Positions 24,651-31,676 of a stretch of 44,160 nt of DNA are shown piece by piece. This DNA comes from an uncultured Rhodospirillales bacterium (GTDB lineage: Bacteria; Pseudomonadota; Alphaproteobacteria; Acetobacterales; Acetobacteraceae): positions 1 to 44,160 of the forward strand of contig CAIMWH010000214.1 in NCBI GenBank assembly GCA_903845065.1, given 5' to 3'. The notes under the pieces were generated by a model. That model worked only from the letters and a program-made list of their open reading frames with translations, was not told the DNA's origin and made no database searches. How positions within the stretch are numbered: the stretch's first letter is position 1; every line of letters begins with the position of its first letter. The position numbers and the translations under genes are program-made.

Positions 24651-24780
24651 GAAGCAAGCGCTTCTTTTTGAAAAAAGAAGCAAAAACTTTTTTATCCAAT
24701 GGCTTCGCCATTCTCCCGGGGGAGGGGCGAAGCCAGCGTGGAGAAGTTTTTTGGTTCTTTTTTCAAAAAAGAACCGCTTG
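24651..24780. repeat. Nested palindromic intergenic element (MITE/REP-like)
   Basis: Two outer small palindromes, GCTTCTTTTT..AAAAAGAAGC (24660-24681) and GGTTCTTTTTT-C-AAAAAAGAACC (24753-24775), flank a central stem. In that stem GGCTTCGCC (24701-24709) pairs with GGCGAAGCC (24726-24734), and CTCCC (24713-24717) pairs with GGGAG (24720-24724). Read as a whole, the left 50 bases (24660-24709) are an imperfect inverted copy of the right 50 bases (24726-24775), with about four fifths identity by eye. It is therefore one large palindrome built of smaller ones. Such A/T-cored units recur between genes in Acetobacteraceae (recollection). Transposase is absent, so any movement would be in trans. 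Confidence 0.7.
24660..24681 (+). terminator. Hairpin after the AroE-like gene, possible terminator
   Basis: GCTTCTTTTT (24660-24669) and AAAAAGAAGC (24672-24681) form a stem 34 bp past the stop of the AroE-like gene, followed by a broken T-rich stretch (ACTTTTTTAT). It is also the left sub-palindrome of a larger element. Confidence 0.5.
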
Positions 24781-24869
24781 CCTACGCCCCCTTCGCAGGC
24801 GCGGCATGTCTGCTAGGCTCGGCGGCTTCACCCCAACGGTTCCTGTTGGACCCCGAAAGGATCGCCGCC

Positions 24870-26126
24870 ATGTCCGGTATTGCCACCCTGCCCAACTCGT
24901 TGTCCGGCCCGCTTGACCAGGCGTTGCGGGCGCGTGCCCGTGCGGTGATCCCTGGGGGGCTGTGGGGGCATCTGAACGCGGCGAACTTGCCGCCGGGGTA
25001 TCCGCAGTATTTCACCCGCGGGCAAGGGTGCCATTTGTGGGATGTCGACGGGCGGGAATACATCGATTTCATGTGCTCGTGGGGGCCGATCGTGCTGGGG
25101 CATCACAACCCGGCGGTGGAGGCCGCGGTGCGGCGGCAGGCGCATGATGGGGATTGCCTGAATGGGCCCGGCCCGGTGCTGGTGGAGTTGGCGGAACTCA
25201 TCGTGGATATGATCCCGCATGCATCGTGGTGCGTGCTGGCGAAGAATGGCGGGGATGCCACCACGGCGTGCGTGACGATGGCGCGGGCGGGGACCGGGCG
25301 GCGCAAGATCCTGCTGGCGCGGGGTTCGTACCATGGCGCGGTGCCGTGGTGTTCGCCGACGGTGGCGGGGGTGACGACCGAGGATCGGGCGCACCTGATT
25401 TATTTCGACTACAACGATATCGCCAGCTTCGAGGCGGCGGTGGACCAGGCTGGGGTGGATTTCGCCGCGGTGATCCTGACCGCGTTCCGCCATGACATGG
25501 CGCGGACGCTGGAAATGCCGACGCAGGCGTTCGCCCAGCGGGTGCGCGAGGTGTGCGACAGCACGGGCGGGGCGCTGATTCTGGATGATGTGCGGGCGGG
25601 GTTCCGGCTTGATCTGGGCGGTTCATGGGAGCCGCTCGGGGTGCGGCCGGATTTGTCGGCGTTCAGCAAGGCGATTGCCAATGGGCACGCGCTGGCGGCG
25701 ATCACTGGCAATGACCGGTTCCGCGAGGCGGCGCAGAAGGTGTTCACCACCGGCTCGTTCTGGTGCACCGCGGTGCCGATGGCCGCCGCGCTGGCGACGC
25801 TGACGGAATTGCGCCGGATGGATGGGCCCGGCCACATGCGGGCGATGGGGCAGCGGTTACGGGACGGGATTGCGCTGCGGGCGGCGCGGCATGGGGTGGG
25901 GGTGATCCAGAGCGGGCCGCCGCAAATGCCGCTGGTGCAGTTCGAGGGGGACGTCGATTTCCGCCTCGGCATCAATTTCTGCGCCGAGGCGTTGCAGCAT
26001 GGGGCCTATTTCCACCCCAAGCACAACATGTTCCTGTCCTGCGCGCATACCGAGGCGGATATCGACCGGGCGCTGGATGCGGCGGATGCCGGGCTGGCGG
26101 CGGTGGCGCGCGGGTTTACGGCTTAG
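24870..26126 (+). CDS. Class III PLP aminotransferase, glutamate-1-semialdehyde 2,1-aminomutase-like
   Basis: 418 residues from ATG 24870 with GAAAGG nine bases upstream; the frame is open further 5' but runs through the palindromic element. The PLP lysine is Lys267 in SAFSKAIANG, and the cofactor Asp is in LILDDVRAGFR (the HemL family normally has DEVxTGFR). CSWGPIVLGHHNP and KNGGDATTACVTMAR are family landmarks; NGGDA in place of NSGTEA is unusual. These differences argue for an amino-transferase or mutase acting on another omega- or beta-amino substrate rather than haem synthesis. Its 3' end overlaps the convergent transporter gene by 11 bp. Confidence 0.85.
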   Translation: MSGIATLPNSLSGPLDQALRARARAVIPGGLWGHLNAANLPPGYPQYFTRGQGCHLWDVDGREYIDFMCSWGPIVLGHHNPAVEAAVRRQAHDGDCLNGPGPVLVELAELIVDMIPHASWCVLAKNGGDATTACVTMARAGTGRRKILLARGSYHGAVPWCSPTVAGVTTEDRAHLIYFDYNDIASFEAAVDQAGVDFAAVILTAFRHDMARTLEMPTQAFAQRVREVCDSTGGALILDDVRAGFRLDLGGSWEPLGVRPDLSAFSKAIANGHALAAITGNDRFREAAQKVFTTGSFWCTAVPMAAALATLTELRRMDGPGHMRAMGQRLRDGIALRAARHGVGVIQSGPPQMPLVQFEGDVDFRLGINFCAEALQHGAYFHPKHNMFLSCAHTEADIDRALDAADAGLAAVARGFTA

Positions 26127-26715
26127 CCTCCTGGTGTTCGCCGCGGGCGGTCCGCCAGACCGCCCGGGCGGCATCGGCGTTCAGGGCGGCGATGGCGATG
26201 CCGACGATGAGGTCGGGCCAGGCGGATGACCACAGGAAGGCGGTGATCGCGCCGGCGGCGATGATGGCGATGTTGGCCAGGGCGTCATTGCGGGCGGACA
26301 GGAACGCCGCCGTGGCCAGACTGCCGCCGTGTTGGCGGTGGCGGGCCAGCATGACGGCGCAGAACAGGTTGATGGCGAGCGCGCCGGCGCCGGCCAGACT
26401 CAGCGGCAGCGGGTTCGGCGGCACCGGGTGACCGAATTTTTCCCACGCCATCCACACCGTGGCGAGGCCGGGGATGAACAGGATGCCGGCGAGTGCCATG
26501 CCCACCCGTGCCCGGTGCAGCGTCGTCCAGCCGAGGGCGGCGACGATGAGGAAATTCACCGCGGCGTCTTCGAGGAAGTCCACGCTGTCGGCGAACAGCG
26601 ATACCGAGCCGATGGCCAGGGCGACGGCGAATTCGACGCCGAAATAGACAAGGTTCAGGATCGCGACGAGGCGGACGGTGCGGCGTAGCGGGTTGGTGGT
26701 GGCGTGCTGGTTCAT
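26116..26715 (-). CDS. CDF-like cation-efflux family membrane protein, short form
   Basis: 199 residues with about six hydrophobic segments and no C-terminal cytoplasmic domain, so shorter than usual (about 300). LVYFGVEFAVALAIGSVSLFADS matches helices 1-2 of the cation diffusion facilitator family (split here as FGVEFAVALAIGS and VSLFADSVDFLED). The helix-2 metal pair is D-x-x-D (ADSVDFLED) instead of D/H-x-x-x-D, and the helix-5 site reads SARNDALAN, without the usual His. It may be a metal transporter with altered specificity or a family member with another role. It is divergent from the metallophosphoesterase across 89 bp. Confidence 0.75.
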   Translation of the reverse strand: MNQHATTNPLRRTVRLVAILNLVYFGVEFAVALAIGSVSLFADSVDFLEDAAVNFLIVAALGWTTLHRARVGMALAGILFIPGLATVWMAWEKFGHPVPPNPLPLSLAGAGALAINLFCAVMLARHRQHGGSLATAAFLSARNDALANIAIIAAGAITAFLWSSAWPDLIVGIAIAALNADAARAVWRTARGEHQEAKP

Positions 26716-26804
26716 GTGACGAAGCTACAACGGGAATGGTGTAGGAAGGCAAGGCGGCCGCGCCTGCCAGGGTGGGGCCGGCACATGGTGGCACAGGAGA
26801 TACA

Positions 26805-27551
26805 ATGCGCATCGCGGTTATCGCCGATATCCATGGCAATGCCCTCGCCCTCGAAGCCGTGCTGGCGGATATCGCCACGCGGAATGTGGACCAGGTGATC
26901 AATCTCGGTGACATCGTGTCCGGGCCGTTGTGGCCGCGCGAGACGATGGAACTGCTGTCGGGGCGGGACTGGCTGACGGTGCGGGGCAACCATGACCGGT
27001 GGGTGGCGGAGAACGATGCCGCCAATATGGGGGCGTCGGACCGGTTGGCGGTGGCGCGGCTGGATATCGGGCATCGGCATTGGCTGGGCGCGCTGCCGAT
27101 GGTGGCGGCATGCGGGCACGGCATCGTGGCGTTCCACGCGATGCCGGCGGATGACAACAGCTACCTCATCGAGGAGGTGTGGCGGGGGCACCTGGTGCGG
27201 GGGCCGCTGGAGGGGATACGGCGGCGGCTGGGTGAGACCGACGCGCGCATCGTGCTGTGCGGCCATAGCCATAATCCGCACGTTCTCCAGTTGCCGGACG
27301 GGCCGTTGCTGGTGAATCCGGGCAGCGTGGGTGCCCCGGCGTATGACGATCCGACCGGGGACGCCCATGTGTCCGAGGCGGGCGCGCCGCACGCCCGGTA
27401 CGCGGTGTTGGACCTTGGCGGCGCGCGGCCCGGCGTCGAGATGATCGCGCTCGACTATGCGTGGGAGACCGCGGCCCGGGAGGCCGAGAAGAACGGCCGC
27501 CCGGAATGGGCCCACGCGTTGCGCACGGGGTTCATGCCCGACGCCGGTTGA
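26805..27551 (+). CDS. Calcineurin-like metallophosphoesterase (YfcE/MJ0936-like)
   Basis: 248 residues from ATG 26805, with AGGAGA at 26795-26800. The five metal-binding blocks are present: AVIADIHGN (DxH), INLGDIVSG (GDxxxG), VRGNHDRW (GNHD), FHAMP and LCGHSHNPH (GHxH), then NPGSVGAP. The fold and length suit cytoplasmic phosphodiesterases or nucleotide phosphatases of the YfcE type. The substrate cannot be predicted. Its stop lies 3 bp from the convergent DUF1127 gene. Confidence 0.9.
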   Translation: MRIAVIADIHGNALALEAVLADIATRNVDQVINLGDIVSGPLWPRETMELLSGRDWLTVRGNHDRWVAENDAANMGASDRLAVARLDIGHRHWLGALPMVAACGHGIVAFHAMPADDNSYLIEEVWRGHLVRGPLEGIRRRLGETDARIVLCGHSHNPHVLQLPDGPLLVNPGSVGAPAYDDPTGDAHVSEAGAPHARYAVLDLGGARPGVEMIALDYAWETAAREAEKNGRPEWAHALRTGFMPDAG

Positions 27552-27554
27552 GGT

Positions 27555-27758
27555 TCAGGCACGCCAGAACGGCTTGCCGGCTTCGTACTCCGCCGCCGCG
27601 CGGGACAGGCCGAGATCATGCAGGTCCCGGTCTTCGAGGTGGTTGAGGTTGGTGCGTTCCCACACCCGGCGGCGCCAGGTGGCGAGGAGTTCGCGCAGGG
27701 CGGCGCGGGGCGCCGAGGGACGAGATATCGTCATCTGATGGAAGAGTGCTTCGGACAT
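27555..27758 (-). CDS. DUF1127 small arginine-rich protein
   Basis: 67 residues from ATG 27758, with GGAGG six bases upstream on its strand. The C-terminal half (RVWERTNLNHLEDRDLHDLG, then SRAAAEYEAGKPFW) is the DUF1127 signature: a short helix-turn with Leu-x-x-Leu-x-Asp-x-x-Leu-x-Asp-Ile/Leu-Gly. Members of this family in Alphaproteobacteria have been linked to RNA turnover and phosphate/carbon metabolism control. It is divergent from a LysR regulator, which may regulate it. Confidence 0.85.
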   Translation of the reverse strand: MSEALFHQMTISRPSAPRAALRELLATWRRRVWERTNLNHLEDRDLHDLGLSRAAAEYEAGKPFWRA

Positions 27759-27832
27759 TGCCGGCCTCCGTGGTTGATGGTGAATGGCTTGCGTGGGCGG
27801 AAGTTGGCCCTCTCGCGTGGTGTTCGCAAACG

Positions 27833-27866
27833 ATGAATTGTCCTGTTTTGCATGAGATAAATTCAT
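27833..27866. promoter_or_regulatory. Inverted repeat between DUF1127 and lysR genes
   Basis: ATGAATT (27833-27839) and AATTCAT (27860-27866) are perfect inverted copies separated by 20 bases in the only AT-rich part of this divergent intergenic region, ending 16 bp before the lysR start. A LysR autoregulatory site is possible; LysR boxes are usually shorter in spacing (T-N11-A), so this is tentative. Confidence 0.4.
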
Positions 27867-27881
27867 GATAAAAGGAGTGGC

Positions 27882-28775
27882 ATGAGCACACCGTTGCCGA
27901 CGCTGAATGGGTTGCAGATGTTCGAGGCTGCCGCGCGGCACCTCAGTTTCACGCGGGCGGCGGAGGAGCTGAACGTCACGCAAACCGCCGTCAGCCATCA
28001 GATACGGCGGCTGGAGGAGCAGCTTGGGGTGCGGCTGTTCGTGCGGCTCAACCGCAAGCTGGCGCTGACGCGGGAGGCGCAGGACTACATCCCCGCCATT
28101 CGCACCGCCTTCGAGGATTTGCGCCTGGCCACGGAGCGGTTGCGGCGGGCGCGGGCGGATGATGTGCTGACGGTCAGCACCACGATGTCGCTGGCGGCGA
28201 AATGGCTGGTGCCGCGGCTGGGGCGGTTCCAGGAGGCCAATCCGGGGATCGACGTACGGATCAGCACCAGTATGCGGCTGGTGGATTTTCGCCGCGAGGA
28301 GATCGACGTGGCGATCCGGTTTGGCCATGGCGAGTGGCCGGGGCTGCGGGCGACGTGGCTGATGGCGGAGGACATCTTCCCGGTGTGCAGCCCTGGCCTG
28401 CTCGCCGGGGCAAAACCGCTGGCGCGCCCTGAGGACCTTGCCCGCCACACGCTGCTGCATGTCGGCACCCGGCGGGACGAGTGGCAGCTGTGGCTGACCG
28501 CCGCCGGGGTGCCCGGCGAGTTGGCCGCGCGCCCGAGCCTGACGTTCGACCAGCGGCTGATGGCGTTGCAGGCGGCGATGGATGGGTTGGGGGTGGCGCT
28601 GGGGTATCAGCGCATCGTGGAGGCGGACCTGGCGGCGGGGCGGCTGGTGGTGCCGTTCGACATCACCGCGCCGCGGGCCGGGCAGGCCGGCTACTATGTG
28701 GTGGCGCCACGGGAAACGGCAGATGTGCCGCGGATCGCGCGGTTTCGCGAGTGGTTGCTGGGGGCGGTGGGGTAG
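27882..28775 (+). CDS. LysR-family transcriptional regulator (GcvA-like)
   Basis: 297 residues, ribosome site AAAAGGAG a few bases upstream. The helix-turn-helix is in the first 65 residues (FEAAARHLSFTRAAEELNVT, then QTAVSHQIRRLEEQLGVRLF), with the GcvA-type NGLQMFEAAARH start. The effector domain begins near residue 90 and has VSTTMSLAAKWLVPRLGRF and the EEIDVAIRFGHG segment typical of the GcvA/AmpR-like group. Divergent from the DUF1127 gene and upstream of tRNA-Met. The effector is unknown. Confidence 0.92.
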   Translation: MSTPLPTLNGLQMFEAAARHLSFTRAAEELNVTQTAVSHQIRRLEEQLGVRLFVRLNRKLALTREAQDYIPAIRTAFEDLRLATERLRRARADDVLTVSTTMSLAAKWLVPRLGRFQEANPGIDVRISTSMRLVDFRREEIDVAIRFGHGEWPGLRATWLMAEDIFPVCSPGLLAGAKPLARPEDLARHTLLHVGTRRDEWQLWLTAAGVPGELAARPSLTFDQRLMALQAAMDGLGVALGYQRIVEADLAAGRLVVPFDITAPRAGQAGYYVVAPRETADVPRIARFREWLLGAVG

Positions 28776-28782
28776 GGGGGGA

Positions 28783-28857
28783 TGGTAGCGGCGGGCGGAT
28801 TTGAACCACCGACCAAGGGATTATGATTCCCCTGCTCTACCGCTGAGCTACGCCGCC
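28783..28857 (-). tRNA. tRNA-Met (anticodon CAT), elongator type
   Basis: On the minus strand the sequence folds as acceptor GGCGGCG/CGCCGCT (first pair G-U), D-stem GCTC/GAGC, anticodon stem GGGGA/TCCCT with loop ATCATAA (anticodon CAT), T-arm GGTGG-TTCAAAT-CCGCC, then A73 and an encoded CCA. The GAATCATAATCC anticodon arm matches elongator Met rather than initiator or lysidine-type Ile tRNA. 75 nt including CCA. Its 3' end lies 7 bp from the convergent lysR stop. Confidence 0.93.
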
Positions 28858-29042
28858 ATCCAGCCTCCCGCACGAGCGGCCGCGCGGGAGGCGGCGTGAT
28901 AGCGCCCCTGTGGCATGGGCGTCAATCACCGGACTGCAACTCTCGTGCGCGCGGGCTGGACGGCGGGAGGTGGGCGGACCACTCTGCGGGGAAGATCGCG
29001 GGAGGATGTGGCTGTGTTGGGTGTTTTCGAGGGGTGGGTTTG
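28858..29042. other. Intergenic gap upstream of the CoA-transferase
   Basis: 185 bp presumably holding promoters for tRNA-Met (minus) and the CoA-transferase gene (plus). No convincing -35/-10 pair or small gene could be identified. Confidence 0.3.
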
Positions 29043-30239
29043 ATGGAGCGGGCGTTCGCGCATGTGCGGGTGCTGGACTTCACGCGGGTGCTGGCCGGGC
29101 CGTTTGCCTCGTTCCAGTTGGCGATGCAGGGCGCCGATGTCATCAAGGTGGAGCAGCCTGGCGGGGAGGAAACCCGCAATATCGCGCGCTCGCGGGATTG
29201 GGCGGAGCGCAAGATGGCGCCGATCTGGATGTCGGTGAATGGCGGCAAGCGCAGTATCACGCTCGATCTTTCCAAGCCCGAGGCGGTGGCCGTGGTGAAG
29301 CGGCTGGCGGCCGAGGTGGATGTGGTGGTGGAGAATTTCCGGCCCGGCGTGATGGAGCGGCTGGGCATCGGGTGGCCGCAGCTTTCGGCGATCAACCCGA
29401 AATTGATCTATTGCGCCATCGCGGGGTTCGGGCAGCAGGGGCCGGAGCGGGGCACGCCATCCTATGATGGCATGATCCAGGCGATGAGCGGGCTGATGGC
29501 GATGACCGGGACGGCGGAAAGCGGGCCGACGCGAGCGGGGTTCGCGGCGGCCGACATGATCACCGGCATCAACGCGGCCTATGCGATGGCCACCGCGCTG
29601 TTCCAGCGCACCCATACCGGGCGCGGCCAGTTCGTCGATGTGTCGATGCTGGACGCGATGCTCAGCCTGCTTGCGCAGCAGGTGGCGGAATATACCACCA
29701 CCGGGGAAATTCCCGGGCGGGTGGGCAACTTGTCGCCCTCGCGCAAGCCGACGGCGGATTTGTTCGAGGGCCGGGACGGCTACATCCTGTTGGCAGTGCT
29801 GACGGAGAAGCAGTACCGCATCCTGTTCACCGCGCTGGGGCGCACCGAGGTGTTCGATGATCCGCGCTTTGTCGACTGGTTCGCGCGGATGCAGAACGGG
29901 GCGGCGCTGAAGGCGATCATCGAGGCGGCGTTCAAGACCGACAGCGCCGTGGCGTGGGAGGCGAAGCTGCGGGCGGCGGATATTCCGTGCGCGCGGGTGT
30001 GGGCGATCGACGAGATCCTCACCCATCCGCAACTGGCCCATCGCGACGTGATCCAGACGGTGGACTCCGAGTTCGGGCCGCTGCGCCTGGCCGGGAGTGC
30101 GTTCAAGATGGCGGAGGGCAGCGGCGGCATCGATCGGCCGCCGCCGCGGGTGGACCAGCATGGCGTGGAGGTGTTGCGCGAGGCCGGCTATTCCGATGCG
30201 GAGATCGCCGGCCTGCGCGAAGCGGGCGCTTTGGGCTAG
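29043..30239 (+). CDS. Class III CoA-transferase (CaiB/BaiF/formyl-CoA transferase family)
   Basis: 398 residues from ATG 29043, with GAGGGG upstream; the longer frame has no family homology by eye. VRVLDFTRVLAGPFASFQLA and GADVIKVEQPGGEETRN are the N-terminal CaiB signatures. LDLSKPEAVAVVKRLA, VVENFRPGVMERLGIG and YCAIAGFGQQGP precede the conserved Asp in PSYDGMIQAMSGLMA, the family's catalytic aspartate. The C-terminus has CARVWAIDEILTHPQL. It moves CoA between carboxylic acids in the cytoplasm. No acyl-CoA pathway partner lies beside it, so the substrate is open. Confidence 0.93.
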   Translation: MERAFAHVRVLDFTRVLAGPFASFQLAMQGADVIKVEQPGGEETRNIARSRDWAERKMAPIWMSVNGGKRSITLDLSKPEAVAVVKRLAAEVDVVVENFRPGVMERLGIGWPQLSAINPKLIYCAIAGFGQQGPERGTPSYDGMIQAMSGLMAMTGTAESGPTRAGFAAADMITGINAAYAMATALFQRTHTGRGQFVDVSMLDAMLSLLAQQVAEYTTTGEIPGRVGNLSPSRKPTADLFEGRDGYILLAVLTEKQYRILFTALGRTEVFDDPRFVDWFARMQNGAALKAIIEAAFKTDSAVAWEAKLRAADIPCARVWAIDEILTHPQLAHRDVIQTVDSEFGPLRLAGSAFKMAEGSGGIDRPPPRVDQHGVEVLREAGYSDAEIAGLREAGALG

Positions 30240-30243
30240 GCGC

Positions 30244-30642
30244 TCAGCCCATGACCTGCACGGAGGACGGGGTGATCTCGAAGATCATCCGCACTTCGGT
30301 GGGGCTGCGGTAGGGGTAGGAGTCGACGCCGAGGTATTTCTTGGCCAGGGCATCGATATGGGCGTCACCGCCGGCTTCGGTCGCCTTGGTGACTTTGCCG
30401 CGCACCTGGAGGTAGCGGTAGCCGTTGTCGGGATCGACGATGGAGAGCGCGACGGCGGCGCCCTCGGTCATGTTGCGGGATTTCACGCGGCCTTTTGCCG
30501 AGTTCACCCGGATCAGGCCGGCGGCGTAGTCGAACCACACCGGGGTCACCTGCGGGCTGCCGTCGGGCATGATGGTGGCGAGGTGGGCGAGGGCCTTCTT
30601 GTCAGTCACGAGGTCGAGAAAGGCGTCCGGGATGGCGGCCAT
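30244..30642 (-). CDS. Pyridoxamine 5'-phosphate oxidase-like (PPOX class, FMN/F420-binding) protein
   Basis: 132 residues from ATG 30642, with AAGGA nine bases upstream on its strand; a TTG start 6 codons earlier is unlikely. The split-barrel begins LAHLATIMPDGSPQVTPVWF and continues LIRVNSAKGRVKSRNM and VALSIVDPDNGYRYLQVRGK, all usual for the PPOX family binding FMN or F420. Function may be reduction of an unidentified cofactor-like substrate. It converges on the CoA-transferase with a 4-bp gap. Confidence 0.88.
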   Translation of the reverse strand: MAAIPDAFLDLVTDKKALAHLATIMPDGSPQVTPVWFDYAAGLIRVNSAKGRVKSRNMTEGAAVALSIVDPDNGYRYLQVRGKVTKATEAGGDAHIDALAKKYLGVDSYPYRSPTEVRMIFEITPSSVQVMG

Positions 30643-30948
30643 GGGGATGGTTCCTTGCAATGGGCGTGTGTCGCCGGGTGGGCGATATGGGGCGCGGTTG
30701 GGTGGCGGGAGCAGGATGCTAGCGCCAAGGCTGGTCGGCTGTCGAACGGTCCGGGCGAACTGATTCCGCGTGGCGGGAGGCCACGGTGGAGTCAGGAAAG
30801 TTTACATTGGTTAAAGATATACCACCGAGTTTGACGCAAGCTATTGGTTTGAGACTGTTTTATTTTTTGGTACGTATCTTGCTTATTCTGCGCGCAGTCC
30901 AACGAGTGGTACGTCCTGCCCGCTGGCTCCCATAACCAAGAGGATACC
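30643..30948. other. 306-bp divergent intergenic region, AT-rich on the right
   Basis: Left part is GC-rich and featureless. From about 30795 to 30890 the composition turns AT-rich, and the sigma-54 promoter at 30867-30883 lies here. Segments such as GTTTACATTGGTTAAAG (from about 30799) could hold activator sites, but I see no clear repeated box. Confidence 0.4.
30867..30883 (+). promoter_or_regulatory. Sigma-54 (RpoN) promoter for the PEP-CTERM gene
   Basis: TTGGTACG-TATC-TTGCT fits the sigma-54 consensus (YTGGCACG-N4-TTGCW) with a single change. The invariant GG (30869-30870) and GC (30881-30882) are separated by exactly 10 bases. It points toward the PEP-CTERM gene starting at 30949, giving a leader of about 55 nt. 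Sigma-54 control of PEP-CTERM genes by PrsK/PrsR-type systems is known from other proteobacteria. Confidence 0.75.
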
Positions 30949-31614
30949 ATGCATTTGATCCGTCGCCTCGCCGTCGCCGCCGCCGTCATGCTGCCCTTCG
31001 CCGCCGCGCCCGCCGGAGCCGCCACGCTTTGGGACTACACGCTGAGCGGCCACATCTTCAATTCCTTCAACAACACCGATAGCGTCGGCGCGTTCGGCAC
31101 CGCTGGTGCGAGCGTGGCCGGCATGGCGTTCACCGCCGAGATCACCTGGAACACCGGGTTGGCCAGCAGCTTCACCTCCACCTCGTCGCTGGAGGAATAC
31201 GTCTACGGCCCCAGCGGCGCCTCGGGCATGACGCTTTCGGTGACGATGAACGGGCACACCTTCACGTCCAACCCGACACAGTCCGGCCACGTGACCAATT
31301 TTGACGCTGGTCCGCACACCGGCGCCGATATGTACAGCTACGCCACCTCGGGCGTGAATGATGCCATCGGATTCTACCTGACCCCGACCTTTGCGCCGGG
31401 CAATTTCGCGGCCAACGGGCTCGACAATGTCTATGCCCCGAACAACGGCGAGATGTGGTTCACCTACGCGAACTACGGCGACGCCTTCTCCGACCTGCGT
31501 TTCACCATCGATAGCCTGGTTGGCGGCGGCACCGAAGTGCCGGAGCCGGCCTCGATGGCGCTGCTCGGGCTGGGCCTGGCGGGCCTGGCCGCGGCGCGTC
31601 GTCGTCGCGCCTGA
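30949..31614 (+). CDS. PEP-CTERM sorting-domain exported protein
   Basis: 221 residues with AAGAGG just upstream. A signal peptide covers about residues 1-25 (LIRRLAVAAAVMLPFAAAP, cleavage after AGA). The mature domain is rich in Ser, Thr, Asn, Gly and aromatic residues and lacks Cys, as usual for secreted PEP-CTERM proteins. The end has VPEPASMALLGLGLAGLAAA and an Arg-rich tail: PEP motif, membrane helix, basic cluster, recognised by an exosortase that anchors or releases the protein. No exosortase or EPS cluster is visible in this window. A sigma-54 promoter and a strong terminator make it a single-gene unit. Function likely matrix or surface-related. Confidence 0.92.
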   Translation: MHLIRRLAVAAAVMLPFAAAPAGAATLWDYTLSGHIFNSFNNTDSVGAFGTAGASVAGMAFTAEITWNTGLASSFTSTSSLEEYVYGPSGASGMTLSVTMNGHTFTSNPTQSGHVTNFDAGPHTGADMYSYATSGVNDAIGFYLTPTFAPGNFAANGLDNVYAPNNGEMWFTYANYGDAFSDLRFTIDSLVGGGTEVPEPASMALLGLGLAGLAAARRRRA

Positions 31615-31635
31615 TCCTCGGATCGGCTGAATGGT

Positions 31636-31670
31636 AACGGCGCCCCCGCGAGGGGGCGCCGTTTTCGTTT
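31636..31670 (+). terminator. Rho-independent terminator of the PEP-CTERM gene
   Basis: AACGGCGCCCCC (31636-31647) and GGGGGCGCCGTT (31652-31663) form a perfect 12-bp stem with a GCGA loop, followed by TTCGTTT. It lies 21 bp past the PEP-CTERM stop and just before the convergent uronate-dehydrogenase-like gene ends. Confidence 0.9.
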
Positions 31671-31676
31671 GTGGAG

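Noticed and set aside
27759-28460. Long N-terminal extension of the DUF1127 frame
   Set aside because: It runs antisense through lysR; GGAGG and the family boundary place the start at 27758.
28783-28857. tRNA-Ile2 (lysidine CAT) or initiator tRNA
   Set aside because: The anticodon arm GAATCATAATCC and absence of the GGG/CCC initiator stem fit elongator Met.
30831-30856. Sigma-70 promoter TTGACG for the PEP-CTERM gene
   Set aside because: No acceptable -10 box at 16-18 bp; the sigma-54 match is much better.
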